Source: Deltaproteobacteria bacterium
Lineage (GTDB): Bacteria; Desulfobacterota; Desulfobacteria; Desulfobacterales; Desulfosarcinaceae
NCBI GenBank assembly: GCA_021824175.1
Contig: JAKALP010000011.1
Location: 1-64,000, forward strand
Reading direction: 5' to 3'
Length of the DNA stretch: 64,000 nt
Below, piece by piece: positions 26,438 through 35,730 of this stretch. Each line of letters starts with the position of its first letter. The stretch's first letter is position 1. A program made the position numbers and the translations under genes. The notes under the pieces were generated by a model. The model saw only the letters and a program-made list of their open reading frames with translations. It ran no database searches and was not told the DNA's origin.

Positions 26438-28071
26438 AACAAATTTGGGGCCAGACCAAGGGGCTTAAAGCCAGCCAGCTCAACCGTTTGGAAAAGCTTT
26501 ACCGCCGCCGGGTGCCTCCTGAATTCCTGATCACCCCAGAGGTGGCCAAGGAGTTGGCTGAGCTTTCCTTCGAGATCCAGTGCCAGATCGGCCTTATCAT
26601 CAACCGCGCCGGCAAGATCGAATACGTCCTCGTGGGGGACCACCAGAGCATTCTTATCCCCGAACTCTCGGACTACCGTTCCGGTCCAGGCCGCCTGCGG
26701 GGCGTTCGCTGCATTCATACCCATCTGGACGGCGAGCCCCTCAATCAAGACGATTTCACTGATCTTTCGCTGCTGCGCCTGGATCTGATGGCTGCAATCG
26801 GCATTAACGCCCAAGGCCTGCCTCAGGAGGTTCACTGGGCTCATATTCTTCCAAAGGCCGTTGCTGGCCAAACACCGTATGAAATTCAAGCCTCTCTGGC
26901 CCCCCATCAGCTGGCCATCCAGTGTGATGAAATTATTCGCGCCCTGGAACAGGAAATGGGGCAGTTTCGCACGCCACGCCATCGCGAAGGCGTCGAACGG
27001 GCCCTGCTGATCAGTGTGACCAACGCGCCGCGCAAAAAAGCGTTAAACTCCCTGGCCGAGCTTGACGAGCTGTGCATTTCGGGTGGCATCGAAGTGGTGG
27101 ATTCAGTACTACAACTCCGCAAAGAAATTGATCCGCGCACCCTCATCGGCAGCGGTAAACTGCAAGAGCTGGCCATCCGGGCCTTGCAGCAAGAGGTTTC
27201 CCTGATAGTGTTCGACCAGGATCTCAATCCTTCCCAGATTCGCTCCATTGCCGATCAGATCGCTCTTAAAGTCATCGATCGCACCCAGTTGATTCTGGAT
27301 ATCTTCGCCCAGCGCGCCCGAAGCAAAGAGGGCAAATTGCAGGTAGAATTGGCCCAATTGAAGTATTTACTGCCCCGCCTGGTCACCAAGAATACCGCCA
27401 TGTCGCGCCTGACCGGCGGCATCGGCGGCCGCGGACCTGGCGAAACCAAATTGGAGATCAACCGCCGTCGGGTGCGCGACCGAATCCATCGGTTGGAAAA
27501 AGAACTGGAGCAAGTCCAGAAACACCGCCAGACCCGGCGACGCCAGCGGGAACAGAAAGGCGTCCCAATCATCTCCATCATCGGTTACACCAATGCCGGC
27601 AAATCCACACTGCTCAACACCTTAACCCATAGCCGGGTGTTGGCTGAAAGCCGCATGTTCGCCACCCTGGACCCCTCCAGCCGCCGGCTGCGTTTTCCCA
27701 GAGACATGGAAGTCTTGATTACGGACACGGTCGGATTTATTCGTGACCTGCCCAAGGACCTAGTAGTCGCCTTCCGAGCCACCCTGGAAGAATTGGAAAG
27801 CGCCGATCTGCTGTTGCATGTGATCGACATCAGCAACCCGCGCCATGATGAGCAAATCCAGGCCGTTGAGGCCATTTTAGAAGATTTGGATTTGGATGGC
27901 ATCCCCCGGTTGCGGGCCTTGAACAAGAAAGATCTTCTGCCCCCGGATATGATCTCACAATTTGCTGAGCGCCTGGAGGGCGTAGCGATTTGCGCCCGCG
28001 ATCGCAGCACCTTGACGCCGCTCATCGAGCGCATGGCCCACTTGATTGAACGCACCGGAAGCAATCAATAA
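26434..28071 (+). CDS. hflX: Ribosome-associated GTPase HflX (long form)
   Basis: 545 residues. The GTPase domain has G1 GYTNAGKST (about 388), G3 DTVGFIRDLP and G4 NKKD. The HflX signature GGIGGRGPGETKLEINRRRV precedes it, after a coiled segment. HflX splits stalled or stress-damaged 70S ribosomes. About 180 residues precede the usual HflX N-domain (which begins near DELCISGGIEVVDS); this extra block, with VLVGDHQSILIPEL and GVRCIHTHLDGEPL, is found in a subset of HflX proteins and may form an additional regulatory domain. Its ATG overlaps the dnaB stop. Confidence 0.94.
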   Translation: MKQIWGQTKGLKASQLNRLEKLYRRRVPPEFLITPEVAKELAELSFEIQCQIGLIINRAGKIEYVLVGDHQSILIPELSDYRSGPGRLRGVRCIHTHLDGEPLNQDDFTDLSLLRLDLMAAIGINAQGLPQEVHWAHILPKAVAGQTPYEIQASLAPHQLAIQCDEIIRALEQEMGQFRTPRHREGVERALLISVTNAPRKKALNSLAELDELCISGGIEVVDSVLQLRKEIDPRTLIGSGKLQELAIRALQQEVSLIVFDQDLNPSQIRSIADQIALKVIDRTQLILDIFAQRARSKEGKLQVELAQLKYLLPRLVTKNTAMSRLTGGIGGRGPGETKLEINRRRVRDRIHRLEKELEQVQKHRQTRRRQREQKGVPIISIIGYTNAGKSTLLNTLTHSRVLAESRMFATLDPSSRRLRFPRDMEVLITDTVGFIRDLPKDLVVAFRATLEELESADLLLHVIDISNPRHDEQIQAVEAILEDLDLDGIPRLRALNKKDLLPPDMISQFAERLEGVAICARDRSTLTPLIERMAHLIERTGSNQ

Positions 28072-28198
28072 GTTGCCCCCACCTTAGTTGCAACAACGAA
28101 AAAAGAGCTTGAATTCTGGTACAATTCCCGGCTAAACAAGAAAGTGACAGAGCATCAGCGATGCCCTGTGTTTACTGAAAGCAAGCGGAGAATTATTT

Positions 28199-28336
28199 AT
28201 GAATGGCCCGGACGGCAGCAATATTTGCCACAACTTGATAAAAGAATCGTTATCAGACGAATCCGAGGACCCTGGATCAAAGCGTTTTCGGCTCGCGGCT
28301 GAAAATGTGAACCATAGGCGCTGCGCTCGCGCGTAA
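28199..28336 (+). CDS. Candidate mgtA leader peptide
   Basis: A 45-codon frame from ATG 28199 to TAA 28334 begins MNGPDGSNICHNLIKESLSD. GGAG lies eight bases upstream of its ATG. It is followed 6 bases later by a long hairpin and then by mgtA, 132 bases downstream. Leader peptides coupled to hairpins control mgtA in enterobacteria (MgtL). This one has no sequence likeness that I can see, so the role is inferred from position only. It may simply be a chance frame. Confidence 0.4.
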   Translation: MNGPDGSNICHNLIKESLSDESEDPGSKRFRLAAENVNHRRCARA

Positions 28337-28342
28337 CCTGCC

Positions 28343-28394
28343 GGTTTGCCTCCGGCTGCGCCATCTTCCGCCGCAGCCGAAATTGAGGCAAACC
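28343..28394 (+). promoter_or_regulatory. Leader hairpin upstream of mgtA
   Basis: GGTTTGCCTC (28343) + CGGCTGCG (28353) pair with CGCAGCCG (28372) + GAGGCAAACC (28385); the only interruption is an AAATT bulge. There is no T-run, so it is a regulatory or RNA-stability structure rather than a plain terminator. I do not find the conserved blocks of the M-box riboswitch. Confidence 0.6.
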
Positions 28395-28468
28395 ATGAAC
28401 TACCCTAAAAGCCCTCAGCATATAAACTCCAAACGGCATGCATTACCCATGATCGGGAGGGCCGTGGC

Positions 28469-31132
28469 ATGAGCAAACGTTTGCTCCACAGGCACACGGC
28501 CAGCGTGGATGCACCCGCGGCCAGCCAGCGAGGCTCAAGCGAACACCAGCGGCGGCTGGTCAAACTGTGCACGGTGACCATTCAAGATGCCTTGGACGAG
28601 CTCCAAACCACCCGCCAGGGATTGGATGCCAAACAGGCCGAGGAACGTCTGGACGAGTTCGGGCCCAATGAACTTTCCCATGGCAAGCGCCTGGGGTTCT
28701 GGGCCGACATGGTCGACCGCGTCAAAAGCCCGCTGGTGGTTCAACTGCTTGTTATCGCGCTGGTATCGACCATTATCGGAGAGTTGAAGTCCGCGGTCAT
28801 CGTCAGCGCCATGGTCCTGCTTAGCGTGGGGTTGAGCCATATTCTCGACCGGCGCTCCAACCAAGCGGTCGAAACGCTGGGCAAACGCGTCCAATCACGT
28901 ACGTTCGTATTAAGAGACGGGGCCGAACTAGAGGTGCGAATTTCAGAAATCGTGCCTGGCGATATTGTTCTGCTTCAAGCCGGCTCCATCATTCCGGCCG
29001 ATCTGCGTTTGATCGCGGCCAAAGATTTCTTTGTCAGCGAATCCGCCTTGACCGGCGAATCCATGCCCGTGGAAAAGGTGGCCGCCCCCTCCGGTAGCTC
29101 CGCATCATCGGACTTCACTCCCATCCAACTGCCCAATGCCTGTTTGCTCGGTACTTCCGTCACCAGTGGCACCGCGCGCGGGGTGGTGGTCAACACCGGC
29201 ATTCGAACCTTGTTCGGCGCCATTTCAGAACGCCTGGCCCAAAAGCGGGAAGAAACCAATTTTGACCAAGGCGTGCGTTCCTTTACCTGGCTCATGATCC
29301 GGTTCATGGTCGTCATGGTTTGCGTCGTCTTCTTCCTTGTGGGCTTGACCAAAGGCAACTGGATTGAAGCACTGTTGTTTGCGCTCTCCATCGCGGTCGG
29401 TCTGACTCCGGAAATGCTTCCCATGATCGTCACAGTGAACTTGGCCAAAGGCGCTTTGACCATGGCCAAGAAAAAAGTCATCGTCAAACGGCTGCCGTCG
29501 ATCCAAAATTTCGGAGCCATGGATATCCTGTGCACGGATAAAACCGGAACCCTGACCCAGGACCGTGTAGTATTGGAACAGCATGTGGATATTCTGGGCA
29601 ATGTCAGCGAAGAAGTCCTCAACTATGCCTATCTCAATAGCTATTTTCAAACGGGTTTGCGCAATCTGATCGACCGCGCCGTCATCGAATTTGCCGACCT
29701 GGATACCGGGGGGTGCCACCTGGTAGATGAACTTCCCTTTGATTTTCAGCGCCGGCGCATGTCCGTGGTAGTAGAGTATGAAGGCGACCATGTTTTGATC
29801 TGCAAAGGCGCGGTGGAGGAGATTTACTCCTGCTGCAATCGCTATCAAATTGATGACGAGGTCTATCCCCTCATTGACATGATCCGCAGCGATATCTTCG
29901 AAGAGGTGGAAAGACTTAACCGCGATGGGTTCCGGGTTCTTGGAATCGCGTACCGCGAATTTCCCTCAAACAAAAACGTATTCTCCATCCAAGATGAGTC
30001 CCAGCTCATATTGCTGGGGTATATTGCTTTCTTCGATCCGCCCAAGGTATCCGCCATGGATGCCATCAAACTGCTCTCCAGCGCGGGCGTACAAGTCAAA
30101 GTGCTGACCGGCGATAACGGCCTGGTCACTGAAAAAGTCTGCCATGATGTGGGCTTGGAAGTACAGCGGATGATTACGGGCAGCGAGTTGGCGAGGTTTT
30201 CAGCCGAAGAATTCTCCAAGGCGGTTCAGGAAAGCAATGTCTTTGTCAAAATCTCTCCCATGCAAAAGGAGCAAATCGTAAAAGACCTGCGCCAACGAGG
30301 ATATGTCGTGGGCTTTATGGGTGACGGCATCAATGACGCTCCGGCGCTCAAGGCCGCTGATGTTGGCATCTCGGTGGATTCCGCCGTGGATGTGGCTAAG
30401 GAGGCCGCCGATATCGTATTACTGGAGAAAAGCCTGCTGGTCCTGGAAGAAGGCATCCTGGAAGGCCGCAGGGTCTTTGCCAACATCATCAAATATATCC
30501 GCATGGGCGCAAGTTCTAATTTCGGCAACATGTTCAGCGTGGTGGGCGCGAGTTATCTGCTGCCGTTTCTGCCCATGCAACCGGTGCAAATACTGACCAA
30601 CAATCTGCTCTATGACTTCTCCCAAACCGGAATCCCCACGGACAATGTGGATGAAGAGCTTATCACCAAGGCCCTCAAGTGGAACATCAAGCATCTCAAA
30701 AAGTTCATGATCTTCATTGGCCCCATCAGCTCTATATTCGATTACGCCACGTTTGCCCTGATGTGGTTTTTCTTCCATTGCAGCGCCTTTCTCGATCCCG
30801 CCACCTCTCCCGCGCAAAAAGAGTCGCTGGCCAAACTTTTTCAAACCGGCTGGTTTGTGGAATCGCTGTTGACGCAAACCCTGATCGTCCACATCATCCG
30901 GACCCGACGTGTGCCTTTTTCAGGCAGCCGGGCCTCGACCCACATGATCCTGACCACCCTTGGAATCATGGCCCTGGGAGCATGGTTGCCCTACTCCCCC
31001 TTTGCCGCCAACCTGGGGATGGTTGCGCTGCCTGCGGTTTACTGGGTTTGGATCGCGCTCTTCCTGATCACATACGCCATCATCACGCATGGGGTGAAGA
31101 GTTGGTTTTTCAAGCGTTACGGAGGTGATTGA
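28469..31132 (+). CDS. mgtA: Magnesium-importing P-type ATPase
   Basis: 887-residue P3B-type ATPase in the inner membrane that moves Mg2+ into the cell. The actuator domain has SALTGESMPVEK. The phosphorylation site is LCTDKTGTLTQD (Asp about 354). The nucleotide and hinge motifs are ICKGAVEEI, KVLTGDNGLVTEKV and FMGDGINDAPALKAADVG. Ten membrane helices are expected, with the cation-site helix near ALSIAVGLTPEMLPMI. GGGAGG lies eight bases upstream. The next gene begins two bases after the stop. The leader with hairpin and possible peptide suggests Mg-responsive attenuation. Confidence 0.94.
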   Translation: MSKRLLHRHTASVDAPAASQRGSSEHQRRLVKLCTVTIQDALDELQTTRQGLDAKQAEERLDEFGPNELSHGKRLGFWADMVDRVKSPLVVQLLVIALVSTIIGELKSAVIVSAMVLLSVGLSHILDRRSNQAVETLGKRVQSRTFVLRDGAELEVRISEIVPGDIVLLQAGSIIPADLRLIAAKDFFVSESALTGESMPVEKVAAPSGSSASSDFTPIQLPNACLLGTSVTSGTARGVVVNTGIRTLFGAISERLAQKREETNFDQGVRSFTWLMIRFMVVMVCVVFFLVGLTKGNWIEALLFALSIAVGLTPEMLPMIVTVNLAKGALTMAKKKVIVKRLPSIQNFGAMDILCTDKTGTLTQDRVVLEQHVDILGNVSEEVLNYAYLNSYFQTGLRNLIDRAVIEFADLDTGGCHLVDELPFDFQRRRMSVVVEYEGDHVLICKGAVEEIYSCCNRYQIDDEVYPLIDMIRSDIFEEVERLNRDGFRVLGIAYREFPSNKNVFSIQDESQLILLGYIAFFDPPKVSAMDAIKLLSSAGVQVKVLTGDNGLVTEKVCHDVGLEVQRMITGSELARFSAEEFSKAVQESNVFVKISPMQKEQIVKDLRQRGYVVGFMGDGINDAPALKAADVGISVDSAVDVAKEAADIVLLEKSLLVLEEGILEGRRVFANIIKYIRMGASSNFGNMFSVVGASYLLPFLPMQPVQILTNNLLYDFSQTGIPTDNVDEELITKALKWNIKHLKKFMIFIGPISSIFDYATFALMWFFFHCSAFLDPATSPAQKESLAKLFQTGWFVESLLTQTLIVHIIRTRRVPFSGSRASTHMILTTLGIMALGAWLPYSPFAANLGMVALPAVYWVWIALFLITYAIITHGVKSWFFKRYGGD

Positions 31133-31134
31133 GC

Positions 31135-31941
31135 ATGGATACCCTATTGGATGCCCTGCAAGAAGGCCGGCTCTTTGAGCTGCCCGAAAATGACAAATTG
31201 GATGCCCTCCAATTCCTGGCCCATATCATTGAAGCCTTTCCCGAGGTCCCGGCCGGAACCGATGTGGTCGGACATGTGCTGAAGAGGGAACAATCGACCA
31301 ACACCGCTCTGGGCATGGGCTGGGCCTGCCCCCATGCCCGCGTGCCATTCGATGAGGATCTGATGTGCGTCATCGGCTGGAGCCCCACAGGGATCAACTA
31401 TGGCGCTCCTGATGGCAAACCCGTTGTCCTGGTGGTCATGTACCTGGTCCCCGGAAACCAGCGCAATCACTACCTGCGGGAAATCTCCATGCTCGCCAAG
31501 GCGCTTCAAACCTATCCCAACCTTGATAGCCTGCGCGGTGCCAAGGACTTGGATGGCGTGCGAAACTACCTCTTGGATTTGATCGATGTAACCAAGGAGA
31601 CCGCGGGGCCTGATGTGCGCGCCCGAATGATCCGATTGCAAGCCAAACCTGCCGCTATTGGTGCAGTGCCGTTTAAAGACCTGACCAATCTGATCGTGGA
31701 GCCCGTGACCATTGTATCGGGCCCAGGGATCAAACCTGTGGCGCTCTCCCAGAACCCCAACCTCGTCGAGTGGCTCGATACCCTCAGCGATCTGATTGAG
31801 AAGATGGATGCCTCGGGGGTCTACCAGAATAGCAATTGGCGCATTTTGCGCCGGGGTGTGGTGAACTACCAGGGCGGGCGGGTTGTTCACGATTGTCTGG
31901 CGATCCGCGTGGCCCAGAACAATCTCGCCAAAACGAAGTAA
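31135..31941 (+). CDS. PTS EIIA (type 2 / PtsN-like) domain protein
   Basis: 268 residues. The first ~150 form a PTS EIIA type-2 fold: LLDALQEGRLFELP, DVVGHVLKREQSTNTALGMG, and the phosphorylated His in GWACPHARV (His67), then VVLVVMYLVPGNQRNHYLR. The remaining ~115 residues are not recognised (no CBS, TrkA or other domain seen). PtsN-like proteins regulate K+ and other ion systems according to phosphorylation. Since GGAGG is inside the end of mgtA and only two bases separate the genes, this one is likely a regulator of the Mg2+ pump or of its expression. No EIIB/EIIC or HPr is nearby. Confidence 0.8.
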   Translation: MDTLLDALQEGRLFELPENDKLDALQFLAHIIEAFPEVPAGTDVVGHVLKREQSTNTALGMGWACPHARVPFDEDLMCVIGWSPTGINYGAPDGKPVVLVVMYLVPGNQRNHYLREISMLAKALQTYPNLDSLRGAKDLDGVRNYLLDLIDVTKETAGPDVRARMIRLQAKPAAIGAVPFKDLTNLIVEPVTIVSGPGIKPVALSQNPNLVEWLDTLSDLIEKMDASGVYQNSNWRILRRGVVNYQGGRVVHDCLAIRVAQNNLAKTK

Positions 31942-32025
31942 AGCGCATCTCTTCTTCTCAGAATCACGCCTCTTCGTATTGCGGTCTTTACCCACAAATT
32001 GACCATACCGATTTTCAATCCATTA

Positions 32026-32110
32026 CCAGCCTTCTCAAAAAAGGATTTTGGCCAAATTACTTTTTGGAGATGGTTTGATGAAGTATTTCTGAAATTTAGA
32101 TTTTGCCCCA
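32026..32110. repeat. Long palindromic repeat, family A, decayed copy
   Basis: CCAGCCTTCTCAAAAAAGGA faces TTACTTTTTGGAGATGG. After that comes AAGTATTTCTGAAATTTAGA and TTTTGCCCC, which copies half of the family core (AAGTATTTCGAGGATTTAAA). Arms and core are rearranged. Confidence 0.55.
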
Positions 32111-32153
32111 TCCGGCGCTGAAATCAGGAAGGCAGGGGTCTTCCGGTCATACC

Positions 32154-33329
32154 CTATGCATCTATCACCGCCGGCCGCAGATGGGCCGGGCACTGGAGCA
32201 GAAAATAGCGGTCGGTCATGCCGGCGATGAAATCGCGCACGATTTCGGCGGGTTTGTGGCTGGAAGTGTAATCAGCGGACATGTCGGATAGATAATTGGT
32301 GAAGATTTTGGAATACTGCCGGCCGGTTTGCAGGTCCTCGAGATAGGTTTCAAACAGCAGTTCAAATAAGGCGCGGATGGCATTGGAGTGCTTCTTGATC
32401 ATGGGGTTCAAGTAAATGCGATCCAGGTTGAACTCCTTCAGCTTCTTGAGCGCTTTGGATACGCGGTCGCTGAAGGCGATGTACTCCTGTTGATGGCTGC
32501 AGTGGATGATGTCGGTCACCAGATTGTAGACGATTGTGCCATTGCTGTTGCCCAGAACCGCGACTACTTCTTTGGGAATTTCCGAACGCTGGATCACATT
32601 GAGCCGGATGGCGTCTTCCAGATCACGGCCGATATAAGCCACGGTGTCGGCCATGCGCACCACGCATCCTTCCATGGTCATGGGCCTAAGGGCATGCTGG
32701 GCGTCGATCTTTTTCAAGGCGATCTCCTGGGCCAGGGTATCGAAATTCTTCTCGCGGTTGGGTTTGAGCTCTTGATTGTGGATCTCGCCGTCATGGCAAA
32801 GGATGCCGTCTAAGGTTTGCAGGCACAGGTTCCAGCCCCGGCCTTTGCGTTCCACCTGATCCAAAAATTGGATGCTCTGAACATTATGTAGAAAATTGCC
32901 GATGCCGGCGGATTGGCAGAGTTGGGCCAGGTAGCGCTCACCGTCATGGCCAAAGGGAGTGTGGCCGATGTCGTGGCCCAGGGCGATGGCCTCGATCAGA
33001 TCTTCGTTGAGATGCAAAAAACGGCCGATGGTGCGGGCGATCTTGGAGACCAGCTGGACATGCAGTACGCGATGGGTGATGTGGTCGTTGCGGATCAGGT
33101 AGAAAACCTGGGTTTTGTCGATATAGCGCGCATAGGCCATGGAGTGCAAGATGCGGTCTGTATCCAGGGCATACTCTTGGCGGTAACCGGATTGAATGTT
33201 CTCTTCGGGCCGGCGCCGCAGCCCATTTTCACTCCGGGCCGCAAAGGGGGAAAACATGGCGTTTTCCCGGTTATGCAGGTCGTGTTTCAGGGTGGCCATG
33301 GTGGTGAGGATATCGTCGTTTGCTTCCAT
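32154..33329 (-). CDS. dgt: Deoxyguanosinetriphosphate triphosphohydrolase family protein
   Basis: 391-residue HD-domain enzyme that hydrolyses dGTP/dNTPs to nucleoside and tripolyphosphate. Metal residues appear in HRVLHVQLVSKIAR (His) and GHDIGHTPFGHDGE (His-Asp, the HD motif). ARYIDKTQVF and LDGILCHDGE are also typical of dGTPases. The ATG at 33329 has a GGAAG site; a 19-residue extension from an upstream start is unlikely. Monocistronic, or co-transcribed with the Mrp gene upstream (about 130 bases). Confidence 0.9.
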   Translation of the reverse strand: MEANDDILTTMATLKHDLHNRENAMFSPFAARSENGLRRRPEENIQSGYRQEYALDTDRILHSMAYARYIDKTQVFYLIRNDHITHRVLHVQLVSKIARTIGRFLHLNEDLIEAIALGHDIGHTPFGHDGERYLAQLCQSAGIGNFLHNVQSIQFLDQVERKGRGWNLCLQTLDGILCHDGEIHNQELKPNREKNFDTLAQEIALKKIDAQHALRPMTMEGCVVRMADTVAYIGRDLEDAIRLNVIQRSEIPKEVVAVLGNSNGTIVYNLVTDIIHCSHQQEYIAFSDRVSKALKKLKEFNLDRIYLNPMIKKHSNAIRALFELLFETYLEDLQTGRQYSKIFTNYLSDMSADYTSSHKPAEIVRDFIAGMTDRYFLLQCPAHLRPAVIDA

Positions 33330-33458
33330 ATTGATTGATCTTCCCTCAATAACGCGGAGTGGGGCTTGAGCGGATCTGGCCCTCACCCCGGCTTTTTCTC
33401 CCCAAGGGGAGATAGTGCGCCTATACGGGGGTCAAGGCGCATAGGCCATGCGGTGTTC

Positions 33459-34328
33459 TTATTCTTCCACCCCGCTAACGATTTTTTCCACGGCTGCTTC
33501 CAGGGCTTTGACAAAAGCAGGCGCGGCAGCAAAGAGTTCCAGGGGCAATCCGTCATCAAAGGTTTTGACTACTTTGGGATCAAAAGGCAGCGTGCCCAGG
33601 AAAGGTACTTCCATCTGGGCAGCAGTGGCCTGACCCCCATTGCTTTTAAACAGGGATATGGGTTTCCCACAGCAGGGGCAGGCAAAGGGGCCCATATTTT
33701 CGATCAGCCCCAACATGTCCAGATGAATCGCGCGGCAGAAGTTGATGGATTTGCGCACATCGGCCAGGGCCACCTCCTGGGGGGTGGTAACGATCACGGC
33801 CTTGGCTTCGGGGATGGTCTGGGCCACGCTCAGGGGTTCGTCGCCGGTACCCGGCGGCGCGTCGATGATTAAGAAATCGAGCCGGCCCCACTGGGCTTCG
33901 CCAATAAACTGCCGGATCACGCCGCTCTTGGCCGGGCCGCGCCAGATCACGGCCTGATCCTTGTTCTGCATGAGCGATTGCATGGAGATGACTTTGAGGT
34001 AGGGGGTCACGGTTTTGGGCAGCACTTTCTGATCGGTGGTCAGATCGAGCAGTCCTTTGACGCCCATCATGCCGGCCAGGCTGGGGCCGTGAATATCCAC
34101 ATCCAACAGGCCGACCTGATAGCCCCTGGAGGCCAGGACCAGGGCCAAGGCGGCGGATATGCTGGATTTGCCCACCCCGCCTTTACCGCTCATCACCAGC
34201 AGCTTATGCCGGATCTGGCCCAAGGTCTGAGTGATCTTTTCATCGACGCCGGGGCCTGTGGCGCCGCTATGGTCATGGGCACATCCTTTGGATTTGCCGC
34301 AAGTGGTATTGTCTTTCTTTGAGGTCAT
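33459..34328 (-). CDS. mrp: Mrp/NBP35-family iron-sulfur carrier ATPase
   Basis: 289-residue P-loop ATPase that carries and delivers Fe-S clusters. The deviant Walker A is SGKGGVGKSS (about residue 46); LLDVDIHGPSLAGMMG, IIDAPPGTGDEPLS, and a ACPCCGKPI pair (CxxC, the cluster site at the dimer interface) follow. An N-terminal cysteine segment, CGKSKGCAHDH, adds further ligands, as in Nbp35-type members. It has no N-terminal DUF59 domain. It sits between dgt and the Mut7-C gene on the same strand but with spaces of 90-130 bases. Confidence 0.92.
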   Translation of the reverse strand: MTSKKDNTTCGKSKGCAHDHSGATGPGVDEKITQTLGQIRHKLLVMSGKGGVGKSSISAALALVLASRGYQVGLLDVDIHGPSLAGMMGVKGLLDLTTDQKVLPKTVTPYLKVISMQSLMQNKDQAVIWRGPAKSGVIRQFIGEAQWGRLDFLIIDAPPGTGDEPLSVAQTIPEAKAVIVTTPQEVALADVRKSINFCRAIHLDMLGLIENMGPFACPCCGKPISLFKSNGGQATAAQMEVPFLGTLPFDPKVVKTFDDGLPLELFAAAPAFVKALEAAVEKIVSGVEE

Positions 34329-34417
34329 GGATTGTTCTCCCTATCAATATCAATTGTAATCTCGACAATCACCGCATCTATTTCACGCGACTGAATATAA
34401 GATGACCCGGCATCGGT

Positions 34418-34915
34418 TCAAGTCCCAAGTTCATGGGAGCTCTCAAACCAGCTGGTCATGCGCTCCAGCCAGCGCTGGGTATGACTGCCAGGCCAATAGA
34501 TTCGGCGGCATTGGGCACAGGTTTTAAAAACGCGGTGTTGCTGCCAGACATACTCCGGCACCCGGCCGAATGCCTCCTCACGCATCAAGCCGACCAATAG
34601 CTGATTGCATTGGATGCAACGCGTAAAAGGGTGCAGGTCGCGGCGCTTGATATGCAACTGCGCCATAACCTGGCGGGCCTGCGCCAATGGTTGATCATGG
34701 TCAATAAACATCAGCGGCTGGGAAACCAGGGCGCGTCGGACTTTGGTGCTGCGGGTCAGCACGATGCGATTAGGACCGGAAAGCCTGGACAAGCGATCGG
34801 CATTGGGTGGATGGGGATCGATTAAGGTGTCAAAGCCCGCCAGCCGCAGTTGCTTGGCCAGCCGCCCCAGGCTGCTGTCCGCCACAAACGCGGGATTTGT
34901 CGCGCTCTTTTCCAT
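34418..34915 (-). CDS. Mut7-C RNase-domain protein
   Basis: 165 residues. FVADSSLGRLAKQLRLAGFDT is the Mut7-C start: a PIN-like nuclease fold with Asp and the LxKWLR-type helix. NRIVLTRSTKV follows. A C-terminal zinc ribbon comes next, with Cys pairs C-x2-C (IQCNQ region) and C-x2-C (TCAQCRRIYWPG). Proteins of this kind are thought to be RNases or RNA-binding; substrates are unknown. The ATG overlaps the stop codon of the LolB-like gene (TAATG), so the two are translationally coupled. An alternative start 20 codons upstream lies inside that gene. Confidence 0.85.
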   Translation of the reverse strand: MEKSATNPAFVADSSLGRLAKQLRLAGFDTLIDPHPPNADRLSRLSGPNRIVLTRSTKVRRALVSQPLMFIDHDQPLAQARQVMAQLHIKRRDLHPFTRCIQCNQLLVGLMREEAFGRVPEYVWQQHRVFKTCAQCRRIYWPGSHTQRWLERMTSWFESSHELGT

Positions 34916-35715
34916 TACGGCCCCTGTGGAGGCTCCAATACAAAGGTCTGGGGCGGCAGCTCCACATTGGTCCATAACCGCTCCATGGACCAGGTGACCG
35001 CATCACCATCGGGTGATTTGACTTGCACCTGAACCGGCAGATCATATCCTTGAATCGAGCGCCACTCCTGCCAATGAGCTTCGTATTCTATTTTATGGTC
35101 CGGATCAAATCGCCGCAGGCATTGGATGCGGCCACTGTCATCAGCCTGAAGATCGGCCAGTGGGTTGTTCCAGCGGTCCTTCAAAATCACCGCCTTGGTC
35201 CCATTATCCCCTTGGGCCCAGCGGACGACCGTAAAATCGGGCAAAGCCGGACGGCCGCAAAGGGTCTCCAGCAGGGCTTCAACGCCAATGGGGATATGGA
35301 TAAAGGGCTCCAAGGCCGTGGGGGATTGCTTAACATGGTAGTATTTGCGGTCCTCCATTGAAACGATGGAAATCTGCGCTCCATCGCTGGCCAGACTCGA
35401 CAACGGCTGCCCCAAAGGGTTGAGCAGTTCGACCCGCAGGCGGTCGGGCAGCGCCGCGGCCAAGGCCGCGCGCAGATTCAAGGTCTGGTCCTTGGTCTGA
35501 ATCCGGATGCGGAATATTCCTTTAAAACGCGTCAGCTCCTTGTTTTGGCCGCGCCACTGAGCCACCAGTTGGGCCGCGGATTCATCGCTGGCCGGCGGTT
35601 GGAAGAATCCGGCGCAACCGTTCAAGCACAGGGCCATCAGCAATAGTAGAAGTAAAAGGACAAAGGCCGTGGATCGGCCACGGAGGAGGATGATTGGGGC
35701 GTAATAGAGATTCAT
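34915..35715 (-). CDS. LolB-like outer-membrane lipoprotein
   Basis: 266 residues. A long hydrophobic signal with the lipobox LNGC (Cys about 34) marks a lipoprotein. The mature part is a beta-rich LolB/DUF4292-type fold: LTRFKGIFRIRI, then RVELLNPLGQPLSSLASDG, and SIQGYDLPVQVQV. LolB inserts lipoproteins into the outer membrane. An exact LolB assignment is uncertain, since the family is broad. A LolC-type permease is encoded at 57 kb. It lies 15 bases downstream of the TPR lipoprotein, so the two form one operon with the Mut7-C gene. Confidence 0.75.
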   Translation of the reverse strand: MNLYYAPIILLRGRSTAFVLLLLLLLMALCLNGCAGFFQPPASDESAAQLVAQWRGQNKELTRFKGIFRIRIQTKDQTLNLRAALAAALPDRLRVELLNPLGQPLSSLASDGAQISIVSMEDRKYYHVKQSPTALEPFIHIPIGVEALLETLCGRPALPDFTVVRWAQGDNGTKAVILKDRWNNPLADLQADDSGRIQCLRRFDPDHKIEYEAHWQEWRSIQGYDLPVQVQVKSPDGDAVTWSMERLWTNVELPPQTFVLEPPQGP

Positions 35716-35730
35716 GGGGTAATGGATATT

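Noticed and set aside
28072-28468. M-box magnesium riboswitch before mgtA
   Set aside because: The conserved M-box sequence blocks were not found; only a plain hairpin and a small frame are visible.
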